Assembly: GCA_002633005.1 (NCBI GenBank)
Contig: NMRA01000263.1
Coordinates: 298,664 to 362,663 of the forward strand
Source: Phoronis australis
Taxonomy: Eukaryota; Phoronida; Phoronidae
Length of the DNA: 64,000 nt
Direction of reading: 5' to 3'
The position numbers were made by a program, and so were the translations under genes. This document shows positions 50,190-61,500 of this stretch, piece by piece. Within the stretch, counting starts at the first letter, position 1, and every line of letters starts with the position of its first letter. The notes beneath the pieces are model-generated. The model ran no database searches. It saw only the letters and a list, made by a program, of their open reading frames with translations, and was not told the DNA's origin.

Positions 50190-50526
50190 ATGGAAAAGAC
50201 TTCGTAGAAATATGGATACTGTGAAGTGACAGTCAGAAACAAGATGAAAATGAAGTTTGCCAAAGACTGTTTTAATGCTACCACGACAGTAATATAGCTT
50301 CCGTAAATTCAGTTGTTTATTCTCTTTCTCTGTACTCCCTTGTAGTGATCAGTCAAGCCCACTTTGGCCTGCTATTAAAAGCCCTCATTGGCCTTGAATG
50401 AAGCAAACTTTTGATGTAGACTGGTAACCATTATAAAAGTGGCTTTAACTCCTTGCAGCGGAGAAGTGATTTGAGGGCTTAAAAAGAAAACTAGGAGTTC
50501 ATATTTGCTGAAGATCCGGTTCGGCC

Positions 50527-50532
50527 AATAAA
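50527..50532 (+). terminator. Candidate polyadenylation signal, HIGD2A
   Basis: AATAAA about 340 bp after the stop codon at 50187-50189. Confidence 0.55.
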
Positions 50533-50569
50533 GCAACCTGTCGTGATGAGCCAACTCGATGTTTTCACA

Positions 50570-50940
50570 GAAGACATGAGTTTGTGTTGCTGCTTGAAGT
50601 AACTTAACGTTACTTTCAAGCTCATTAAAATTTCATGGATTACATTCTCGTTAAACTTGTTTTTGAGGTAGTTAGATAAAAGTTCATGAAGAGCTTGACC
50701 GGTGAGAAATGTTTTAATAAGATGTAGCATCCTGTTGTTTTTATTGTACATTATTTATTTATTGCAATTAAAAATAACATACTATGAAATGAACATGCGG
50801 TCTTATGTTTTGAGTTGTGTTGTTTCCCTCATAGCGTTGTCAGTATGAACACTTCCAAACGTAGTTTTCTGTGAGATTTTTCATAGTTTGTTTTACCGGA
50901 GAATTGTTTTCTAGCATAAGGTGAATCTTGTTTGCAGCAT
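50570..50940 (+). repeat. Direct duplication, copy A (HIGD2A 3' flank)
   Basis: Aligns over about 360 bp with 51205-51575: GGTAGTTAGAT-AAAGTTCATG, AAGATGTAGCATC, TTATTTATTTATT-CAATTAAA and TTTTCTAGCATA...TTTGCAGCATAACC are shared, with about 15-20% divergence and small indels. Confidence 0.85.
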
Positions 50941-50944
50941 AACC

Positions 50945-50980
50945 ATCTTTGATGCGCCCACATATTTATATGTGGACGCA
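50945..50980. repeat. Hairpin and start of CTAGTGG repeat family
   Basis: GCGCCCACATAT and ATATGTGGACGC form a stem around a TT loop. A 175-bp segment follows ending in a CCCTCTAGTGGCAATTT block (about 51123-51140) that also recurs at 52.3-52.8 kb. Confidence 0.65.
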
Positions 50981-51204
50981 TTACGCTGTCTTCTCCATCC
51001 GTCCGGTGTCCGCTGCTCTATCTCCAAAACCCTTTGACATGTGGTCATGAAATTTGGCACATGTGTTCTTTTCATGGATAGGACGGCATGAGTGAACTTT
51101 CTTACGGATTCAACTACCGGTGTGCCCTCTAGTGGCAATTTATTTTTTTCGCTTCATAACCTACTTCATAGCAGTGCATGGTTAAATTGAAAACAGGATT
51201 TTTT

Positions 51205-51575
51205 CAGAAGACATTACTTAATTTGTGTAGCTTCTTGAAGTAACTAAAGGTTACTTTCAATTTCCTTAAAATATCATGGATTGCAGGCATTCAACTAGTT
51301 TCTCAGGTAGTTAGATGAAAGTTCATGAAGATCTTGGCCGATGAGAAACGTTTTAACAAGATGTAGCATCATGTTGTTTTTGTTATGCATTATTTATTTA
51401 TTACAATTAAATATAGCATGCTATGAAATCAACTTGCTGTCCTATGTTTTGAGTTCTGATGTTTCCCTCGTGTAAAAACTTCCAAACATAATTTTCCGTG
51501 AGACTTTTCATAGTATTTGTTTTGGAAATAGTTTTCTAGCATATGAATTATATGAATTATGTTTGCAGCATAACC
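51205..51575 (+). repeat. Direct duplication, copy A'
   Basis: Counterpart of 50570-50940. The two copies are separated by the hairpin-headed repeat at 50.95-51.18 kb, which begins exactly where homology to the HIGD2A flank ends. Confidence 0.85.
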
Positions 51576-51763
51576 GTTTCCTTGAAACTAGCATTTTAGA
51601 AGAATTTTCAACTGTACAAATTACTCCAATTCATATAGTCCATCAGCCCGTTGTATTTTTTCGTTACTCAGTTTTTAGTTTGTGGGGCTGAAAATTTTTG
51701 CAGTTCTGTGATGGTTTTCACAAGTTACAGCCTAGCGAGATGGACAGTGTTGCCAGACTACAC

Positions 51764-52110
51764 GTCGAACGAAGAGTTTAGCTATCTTCCTCCGCCAAGT
51801 GCTGCAGAGATGTACAGAAAAGGAGTGGCGGAAAAATTTTGGAGGAAAACAAAACAAAATCCATTTGTTCCTCTTGGTCAGTTGGTAATGAAAAATTTAT
51901 CACAACTGTTTTGTACTACGGTAGTTACGAGATCAGGATTCAGACTGTGTAATTATTATGATACTGGTACCAGAACCAGTGCCGGATTAAGGAATTGTGG
52001 CACTCGTAGCATTAGTCGAAGCGCTGGTCCCCGACTCATATGGTCACTGGGCAATGTTAGCTGTAGACAATGCCATCATCTCGACTGACTGTCGGGACGG
52101 TGACACTTCT
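51764..52110 (+). pseudogene. Duplicated, broken HIGD2A exon 1 with start of its intron
   Basis: 51764-51900 matches HIGD2A exon 1 from codon 16, including EEFSYLPPPSAAEMY and FWRKTKQNPFVPLG, plus the donor region and 100 bp of intron. The internal ATG is ACG here, one codon is deleted, and no second exon copy follows before the beta-TrCP gene. Because intron sequence is included, it arose by DNA duplication, not retroposition. A 145-codon frame (51651-52088) runs through but has no HIG1 second helix, so it is a relic or at most an alternative exon. Confidence 0.88.
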
Positions 52111-52289
52111 ATAGCCATAGACACTTATACACTTTTCGGCGAATTATGCCTCACACCGATCAAATCATAAAAATCACTTTATAATTGTTTATTTTTGTGC
52201 CCATGGCTGTATCACCTAAACATTCTACAGGATCTTTATTATATGAAGCAAATGTGTTCATATGAAGTTAACAACAGAAGACTATGACT

Positions 52290-52980
52290 TTCAGATGGGT
52301 CCGACTAACACTGCCCTCTAGTGGTAATTTCATTTTTTCTGTTTTCCTGTTTCTCTGAAGTTCCTCGACGAATTATCATGAAATTTTTTAAAGTAGCTTT
52401 CTTTTAAAGAAATGGTGACATTCTCCGGTTTTCAGATGGATTCAACATATTTTTCGCCATCTAGTGGCCATTTTTACTCATCTGTTTTCTAGTCTATTTG
52501 CTGTCTACCCTCTTTTAACCAAACCACTTTTAGGATGATTGTGAAAATTGGCTTATATATTGTTCGTGTGAAGAGGATGATTGACCATGATTTTCCTTCT
52601 TCAATTACTGTGGCGCCTCCTAGTGGCAGTTTTTTCGCACCCTTAGCTGTATATCTCCTGTCAAAAGCCCTCTGCAGAATGTTTATTAAATTTAGCAAGT
52701 GTTTTGATATCTTCCGTTGACAACTTTCAGACGGATCTGATGAACCTTTGTCCCCTAGTGGCAATTTCATTTTTTTCCATTTTGCTAAAGTTTCTTGACG
52801 GATTTTCATGAAATGTGGTAAATAGCTTTTTGTTAAAAAAACGGTGACATTTCAAGTTTTTTGATGGATTCAAAATATTTTGTACTATGTAATGGCTATT
52901 TTTATGATACAAATCAATCACACAGTTTGCAGTGCATTCGTGGGCGCATTTCAACGCTCCGCGTTGCTCTTTTTTACATT
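52290..52980 (+). repeat. Degenerate tandem repeat, about 145-150 bp unit, with CTAGTGGC box
   Basis: A CTAGTGGCAATTT-like box recurs near 52316, 52463, 52618 and 52754, each followed by T-rich sequence and a TTTTCATGAAAT-like word. Units are strongly diverged. The array ends with AACGCTCCGCGTT, a small stem-loop, then a T run (52955-52977). Confidence 0.7.
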
Positions 52981-53407
52981 AACGATGCAAACAGTATTGC
53001 CTGTCAGTGCTACTGTTTTTGACGTCATTGCATGCTGTTTTCCAAGTTGAATAGTTTGTGCTTTGAAGGTCTGTTGTTGCAATTTTAGGATTACAATCCA
53101 TGCACACTTAATTAATGATAGCACCTTCTGATTCCCAAGCAACACCAGTAACAGGCGTGTTGTCTAATCTACTGGTTCCTACTTTTACAAATGAGATGGA
53201 TTTGTGTGTATAGAGTTTAATATACTTCAGCAATACGTGTACTCCGGCACGTGGTCAAGTATGCAGGGAGAATGAAAGTGACAATATTGATCTGCTGGTA
53301 CAACAGGTTTGCAACATACGATAAAAACCTCGCTGCTGATATGAACCAAGTTGTAACTCAATTTCAAAGATTACAATGAAGAAATTCAGGAGTTATACAG
53401 TAAAGCT

Positions 53408-53413
53408 TTTATT
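53408..53413 (-). terminator. Candidate polyadenylation signal, beta-TrCP gene
   Basis: AATAAA on the minus strand about 2.1 kb beyond the stop codon. If used, the 3' UTR would include the 29-bp minisatellite. Confidence 0.4.
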
Positions 53414-54224
53414 TAACATTCGTTTTAACAGACATACTGCTTTACAACATTTTTTTACTTGAAAATTGATGATTTTAAAAGTTGCAAGTCAACTTCTGAT
53501 GTTAAAATTAAATTAATCAGGAGAACTAATGTTTGAATGTTTGCTTAAGCTTTTTACAGTGTAGGAAAACAACCTCTGCTCAATTTCATACACTTCAACA
53601 TACAAATTTCTAAGTTTTATTCAATATAACACTATTTTCCAAACACAGACCCATTCAGTTTTGAATAAAGCCAGTCCATTGACAGTTCTGTGTTCTTGGT
53701 ACATTTCTTATAATCACTTCATGAATACACTAGACTTGGCATTGACATGGTGAAAAACAATTCACATATACGACTGCTCACAAAGTGCGAAATTACCAAA
53801 AATAGCATTTGCCATGCACAAAGAGTACAGCAAACTGTAACGAAAACACTTCACACTTACACTTGCTCAATATATTACAGGTTGTACTTCGGGCAGTTTA
53901 CTCACTGGGACGAAATTTCGCTTGTATCCATGCACGATGATTGTAAGCATGCGTGTTGAGCACAACTGCCTTGTGAAGGCAAACATTACTTCCTATATCA
54001 AGTGGCAGCACACCATGCTGTCAAGAAGGCTCAAATCCCAGTAAACAAATCCTTAAAGTGGCCACAAACTCCCCTCCATTAAAAATACAACTTTTGATTT
54101 TTGACTACTTACTGTTACAATACTAGTCTCAACTGGCAGTTCTTTAATACTTAAGAACCGGCTCTATAAGTTTGCTTGTCACGGGGTTCAATTTATGTTT
54201 CCAGAATTGTCCCATGCATTAATG

Positions 54225-54606
54225 AACTGCCAGAGTTGTCCCAGGCAACAATGAACTGACAGAATTATCTCGGGCAACAATGACCTACTAGAATTATCTT
54301 GGGCAACAATGAACTGTCAGAATTGTCCCAGGCAATAATGACCAGCCAGAATTGTCCCAGGCAATTATGACCTACCAGAATTGTCCCAGGCAATAATTAC
54401 CTACAAGAATTATCTCAGGCAATAATGACCTGCCAGAATTGTCCCAGGCAAAAATGACCAGCCAGAATTGTCGCAGGCAATAATGACCTGCCAGAATTGT
54501 TCCAGGCAATAATGACCAGCCAGAATTGTCTCGCGCAATAATGACCTGCCAGAACTGTCCCAGGCAATAATGACCTCCAGAATTGTCCCAGGCAATAATG
54601 AACTAC
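54225..54606 (-). repeat. 29-bp minisatellite, about 13 copies
   Basis: Units of CCAGAATTGTCCCAGGCAAT followed by AATGACCTG; CCAGAATTG starts 29 bp apart (54491, 54520). Outer copies are more diverged. It is downstream of the beta-TrCP stop, probably in its 3' UTR or just beyond. Confidence 0.9.
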
Positions 54607-55555
54607 AAGTTGTGTGCAAGCCCAGGGCTCAAATTTAATGAGAGCAAGACACAAGCCAAGACTGTATACGTAGTAATGCACGGTCTACATGTGCCTTTAT
54701 AGCCACTTCAATAGTAAAGGTTGCACAACTACGTATCTCATATAAATCGATAAATGTCTTGAATACTCATGTTTTGGCACCGTTGATAAACACATTTTTC
54801 CAAAACAACATTAAATGAGCCACCACGACCAACTGAACAGCAGAATTACAAACACACTACTAGAATAAAGATCTAACCAAAGAAGAAAACTTGTGTTGTG
54901 AGCACAAAACAATATGTTGCACCTTATGAACAGATTCACCATCCAATTGTCCAGACGTTTCACATTATTTAGCTAATTGTGTTCACTAGAGATATTCAAG
55001 TGTGCATCAGAAGATTTACAAGTCTTGTTGCACGCAAGCTGCTAAGTACAGTACCTGCCAAAAATAATCGGACTAAGTGACCAAAAGTTCCCCCGTCATG
55101 ACGGCTGAATGTAAGTGGAAATCACCATCAGAGTACTACTAGAATGACCATTCACGACCGGGAAAACAGTAGTTTGTCTGATTACTTGTGGTATGTAGTG
55201 TATCTGCCCCATGAATATGTTCCGGTGTCTCTTGACATAGTAACTGCTACATCATCTGTCTCCAGAAAGAGAGGATCAGTCGAATGGGCAAGAAAACGAT
55301 CACACAGCTGTCTCGACAAGGGCGACTGCAGCGATCACCAATGTTAATTTCGAATGGAACTCCACCGACTGTTTACATTTGTCGAAACATGTACACACAC
55401 AGACTCTGTTGGCACATTACAACTTCAACAAGCCAACATATGATTCATTATCAGGATTAAGTAGTAGTGGCAGACACACCCCACTTGCCTCCTTCTCAAT
55501 ACAATAACTTAGTTTCCCACCAATCCCATGTTTCCCTTTCTCTCTGGTTAAGTGA

Positions 55556-58500
55556 TTAGGTGGGGGGCACTCGACCTTGAGGCAAGAAGGAATGACCAGT
55601 GCGCAGTGCATTGGGAGAGGGCTCCACGTTTAGAAAGTCCCAGATGAGAATGGTGTCGTCGTGCGAACTGCTAACGATCTGGAATTCGTCAAACTGTAAA
55701 CGGAATACTCTCCCTGTGTGTTCCTGAAAGAGTAATTTATTAAAATCAGGAGTTAGCAATACTTAGTTTGAAGTTACTGGTGACTATGACTGCAGCCATC
55801 ACGAGACTAAGCAATACTTAGTTTGAAGTTACTTACACTGGACTTGGTGTTAGTAAAACTATGCCTAACATTACTTGCTCTAGGCTGGATATTACTCGGA
55901 CCAGATTTGATGTTACTTAGAATAGGGTGGATATTTTTAGTAGACTTCTAAAACTTATCTCAACTTGTTCCTTACTCAGATTAGAAGCGACTTCTGGACT
56001 TCAAACAAACTAACTGTTCAGTAATAGTCGCAGGGCTACCACATTCTGAGACCATGTTTTTCCCACTGACCCAGCTGATCATTTTATGCACTAAAAATTG
56101 TCACAAACAATAACCAACATTCACTTACTCCCAGAATGCACTTCTAATCTGCACAATGAACAAGTTGGGACTAGTCTTACAACAGTGACTTGACTAAACC
56201 AAGATATTTGTGTTTTTAGAAGGTCAGTTTATAGCACGTTTTGTACAAATTTACCAAGCACTGCTTTCCACTTAACAATATCGACCGTTCCATAGCATAC
56301 AACCTATCCCCCACAAAACAATTACGGCCTGTCCTGTCTTACCATGAGTGTCCTTAGACACAACGTGCCTGCTGGTGCTCTGGGGTCCAGGGAAGCTGCA
56401 AGGTCCCACACTTTAATTTTACTGCAATCAAAACAGTTGAAACCATGAGGCAAGCAAAGTATTATTATCCATCTTATTAGTGATAATTGACGATAGAATA
56501 GGTTCAAAATGAAAACATATGTCTACCTGTGTGTAGCCACTGTTTGTTCATGCCAAAGCAGCATGTGCTCTTATTTAGAATGTTTAAACCGCCATTACAT
56601 AAAAACAGACATACCCATCATAAGCGCCACTGACAATCCTTTTGTTGTCAAAGCGAATACAGCGGACTAGTTCCTCGTGTCCCTCCAGTATACGAAGACA
56701 AGCACCACACTCAATGTCCCACAGCCTGTAACAGATGAAACATTAGACAAGCGCCATCACTCAATGTCCCTAAGGCTGTAACAGATGAAACATGTTACTC
56801 TACATTATGACTCATATACTTAACCTCAATATAACATCGCAGTAGACACTACTTAAAAATGAATACGTATTGATTGAATATTCAGTGTTCCGATTAAAGG
56901 GCTTTAAATGTGACGTGGCAAAATTTCTAGGTCGGCAAATGGGAAGAGCAGAAAACGAAACAAATGAGATAACTGTGAAATCTGGTGAACTCAGCAAATG
57001 CGTGGCCAGACAGTGACTCTTATTGCTCCAATGGAATATCAGGAATGTATGACGTGCTTGATGACGACCAATTCCCACTCAGAGACCAATGTGATGACCA
57101 ATTCCCCTCAGGAACTAATATCTCACATACAGGCACATCAGAGGCAAGCAGACACAACTGACATGTTACTCGTGCATGACTCATAAACACGCCATTCCCA
57201 TTTTTGCAGAATAATTTGGACTCAAGGTTATTTACTTCATGTAGTACTTTGAGTGCATGACAAAGTCGTGGCCACCTGGGATATTTAACAGGTCGCCAAA
57301 CAAAATCTGAGGTCGCCAAACAAAATCTGAGGTCGCCAAACAAAATCTGAGGTCACCAAACAAAATCTGAGGGTGGCAAACAAAATCTGAGGATACCAAA
57401 CAAAATCTTAGGTTGCATCCGTGACCCGCACTAAAACCCACTAGGCCACACTACCTCCTCCAGATAAATAAGCTTATAGCATAAATTATTTGAATTCATG
57501 CATTTTAATGTTTTTAGATGATGCTCATTACTATATCTTTCTTGAACTTCGCACATTTTCCAGTCCTGTGGGAGCCTTGGGTGTATAATTTTTGATTAAC
57601 TTAAAGACTGTGCATTGAATACTGATATACAAAGGTACTTTAACAGTACCAACAGGATCTCTGACTTTCTCTCGGACCGAATTGGGGAAGGAATGTTGTC
57701 CTAAGGAGCTGGGAACAGTGCTTTGGCATAATCGTGAACATTTTTCAGTGTGGTGTCCACGCCACCTGTTGGTCACATCATGTGACCTGCTGAATAAGAT
57801 TTCGTAAACCACTGGAATTCGAACTAGGGACATTCTGCTAACCGTACAGACGCTTTAGTCCTCCGAGCCATTGCGACCTCCGTTTGAACACAGTAATCCA
57901 GACTTAGAAGTGGGCATGCTGACCTTGAACTTGACGTGATGTTGACATGAAGTTGATGTGCTGACCATTAACCACTAAGCTGGGAACAATACTTTGGCGT
58001 ACTAATGCCACGCAAGCGCATAACTGACATCTGCACTCACCTTATTGTGTTATCTGAACTGCCACTAACCACCAGTCTCTCTCTGTACTGCAGGCAGGCT
58101 ATGCCACGTTTGTGACCATTTAGCGTCCGCACGAACTCACATGTAGACGTATTCCATACCTGTGACAAGAAACATAAGACACATCACAAGTCACAAACTT
58201 TTGTGCTGCCAGTCGCAAACGAGAAGGCGACCGGTTGGAAAAATAGCAGACTGGTTGGAAAACTCGCAGACCGGTCTGCATATTTCTGGTAGACCAGCAG
58301 CAGACTGCACTGTCGACCGCAGTGCTGACTTCAATGCAGACTCCCCACTACCATCTCGCCATTAACAGACCAGGCTTTATCACGGTTGACTGGTAGTTTT
58401 AGCCTACGACCCTGTTCCCACCATTCCGTTTTTATTTTGAAAGCACAACATTTTCTTAGCATTTTTCACACCAGTAATAAGTACATGGTTGTGACATCAA

Positions 58501-61500
58501 TGTTTCAAAAAAGTTGAATTTTCGTTTGTCCACACCTTGTGGAGAGTGCTTTCAAACTGCTGATTTTTGTTGTTAAATTCACCGGATACATGCAAATATA
58601 AAACGTAACAGAAACGAAAGGCTTCCATTTTCAGAATTCATGGACAGGGCCTAAAATAAACAATGAAATCTTGTGTTATGCATTTCAGATTCTTAAAGTT
58701 TTCGAAACTCATGTACAAAAATGCGAATTTGTAAGAGCTGCCTTTTCATAAATGATACACATGCCACCCTTTACACGTGCAGTTCATGCATTGTATTATC
58801 TGTTGAATTAAATGTTAATCACATATAGAGCCAACTTGCGTATCAACTGATGTGACCAACACTTACGTATCAACTGATATGACCAACACTTGTGAATCAA
58901 CTGATACGACCAACACTTGTGTATCAACTGATACGACCAACACTTGTGTATCAACTGATACGACCAACACTTGTGTATCAACTGATGTGACCAACACTTA
59001 TGTATAAACTGATGTGACCAACACTTGCGTATAAACTGATGTGACCAACACTTGCGTATCAACTGATGTGACCAACACTTGTGTATCAACTGATGTGACC
59101 AACACTTGTGTATCAACTGATGTGACCAACACTTGTGTATCAACTGATAGGACCAACACTTGTGTATCAACTGATACGACCAACACTTGTGTATCAACTG
59201 ATATGACCAACACTTGTGTATCAACTGATGTGACCAACACTTGTGTATCAACTGATGTGACCAACACTTGTGTATCAACTGATAAGACCAACACTTGTGT
59301 ATCAACTGATAAGACCAACACTTGTGTATCAAATGATACGACCAAAACTTGTGATAAAGAAGTCTGGCATAATCTCAAGGCAATTTTCCCTGACACAGAA
59401 GGGCTCACTTAAAGGTGGTGATTAACAGTACAAAACTCTGGAATAGTCATTTGTAAACAAAATGTACTGGTCATCACAGTGTTGGCAAATATTTTCCATT
59501 TAAACATTTTTCATTCTGAGATACCATTGATAAAAGGCACTGCAACACAATGCGATTAAAAAAACAAGTACTCGATCTGATCTGCATACTGTCAGGTTAA
59601 ATTAATCTTCATTAGCATACAATGCTTGATGTACAAACCTTTATTGTACGGTCGCCCGATGCAGATACAATGTATTTTTCATCGAAGTCAACAACATTGA
59701 CTGCTGCCCTGTGTCCGACCAGAACCCGACGTAAACTGATGTCTGTGGGAGAGTTCATATCCCAGACAGCGATCGACCGGTCCTGATAAATGAACAACCA
59801 CAAGTCACACTCTTGGTTACCACTCATCATTTTTTGCACAAAACTTTTATTTTCCATCAAGTTACTTTGCCCCAAAATGATACGCTAATATGATTTTTGG
59901 CAAGTATAATTCAACGCACTAATTTGTGACATGAATCATAAAACAAGACTATTTTCACTTATATTGGAATGTCCTCAATAGAGTTATTTCTTTATCTACG
60001 TGCTGGGAAAACTATTTTTGCCCAGTTCCACAATCATGACCGATGAGCATGAGTTATATACTGTGTATAAAATGACACTAACCAAATAGCCAACTGCTCT
60101 AGGAAGTTTAAAGGTCACAAACAGACTGAGGTTACATGCCACACAATGCTCCACATTGAATGAATACAATTTGATACTGGATAATAATTCATCAACTGAT
60201 TCAGGATCAGAATTTGAGAACAAACAGGTGTGTCGCCACGTTTTGTACATTTGATGTGCTAAATTAATTACTAAATCACTCATTAACGATATGTGAGTCA
60301 AACAATCATGAAACTCGATACTAAAGCCCATTCTCTCAACCACTCCCCAATGCCTGACAGACACAGAAATGTAACGTAAGATATGCATGACTTAATTGAC
60401 AGGTCTCTGTATTCAGCCAGATGTCTACAGCTGTACAATAGTGTAGATTTACTTCAGTAAAAGCATACATTTTCTGAAAATAGAAAGCCTGTACAATTCG
60501 ATTTTTTTGTTACTTATTACCAATCTGCCACTAATTGGATTACGCGATCATGTCTTTGTTTAGTAAATGTAGCAAGAAATAAAGGTATCTTGATTCCCAA
60601 ACAACGATATCAATAACAAGATCAAATTTTAATTTTACATATATGTCCGATCTCAAAACGATGTTACAGTTTTCTGAAATATTGCTTTATTTTCGTTTTA
60701 GAAAACTTTTCCTGTATGCGAATAACAAAAGTCCCACTTTTTGATTGTTCCTGTTGTGAAAGTGGAAAATTTCAAAAACAAAACTTAACAACTTTTTGTA
60801 GAACAGAGCACAAAGCAATGTCACAAAGTTTCGTGCGAGTCTGAAGAGTCGTATCTGAGATATGATGTTCTGAAGTCAACCCGACTTTAGACATTTTTCT
60901 AGGGTCCTACATAACTTTAACCCACCACAGTAAACAGAAAGGCCTACCTTTGAGCACGTGACCATAATACCGTCGCAGAATCTAAGGTGAAGCACGGCCT
61001 CACAATGGTGGATCAAAGTATTCACCATCTCACCATTGTGAACATTCCAGACACGGACCGTGGAATCACTGGATCCTGACACGATAATATTTTCATCGTA
61101 CTGCAAACAGAGCACTGAGCCTGTGTGGCCTGTAAGCACTCTGACACAGTCTAGAGACTCTCGGTCCCAGACCTGCAACAAATAATAATAGTAATGTTGT
61201 GCTTACACTTTCGCAACTAGTATTCAAAACAGTGTACGTGACCAGTGTTTGAGCTTCAGCAAATAAATGTGCTGGCCCGCCGGGACAGTAACTTGAATAG
61301 AAGACTACATGGGCCTATATGGGAAAGTTTACTGGCTCGGCTGCAAATCCACTGGCCACCGGACCACTGTGTATTCCGAACGGTGCACATGACATCAATA
61401 ATGGTTGTGATAAAAATTGAAGTAATTTCACTTTGCTCCATGTTGTAACTAGACATAACTATGAGACAAATTATGAACAAGCTCCGTCAAGACGAGTTTC

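Noticed and set aside
4190-59350. CRISPR-like arrays at the tandem repeats
   Set aside because: Units are contiguous without unique spacers, and the genome is clearly eukaryotic.
58808-59412. Long open frames of 174, 136 and 123 codons on both strands
   Set aside because: All are by-products of the 27-bp minisatellite inside a beta-TrCP intron.
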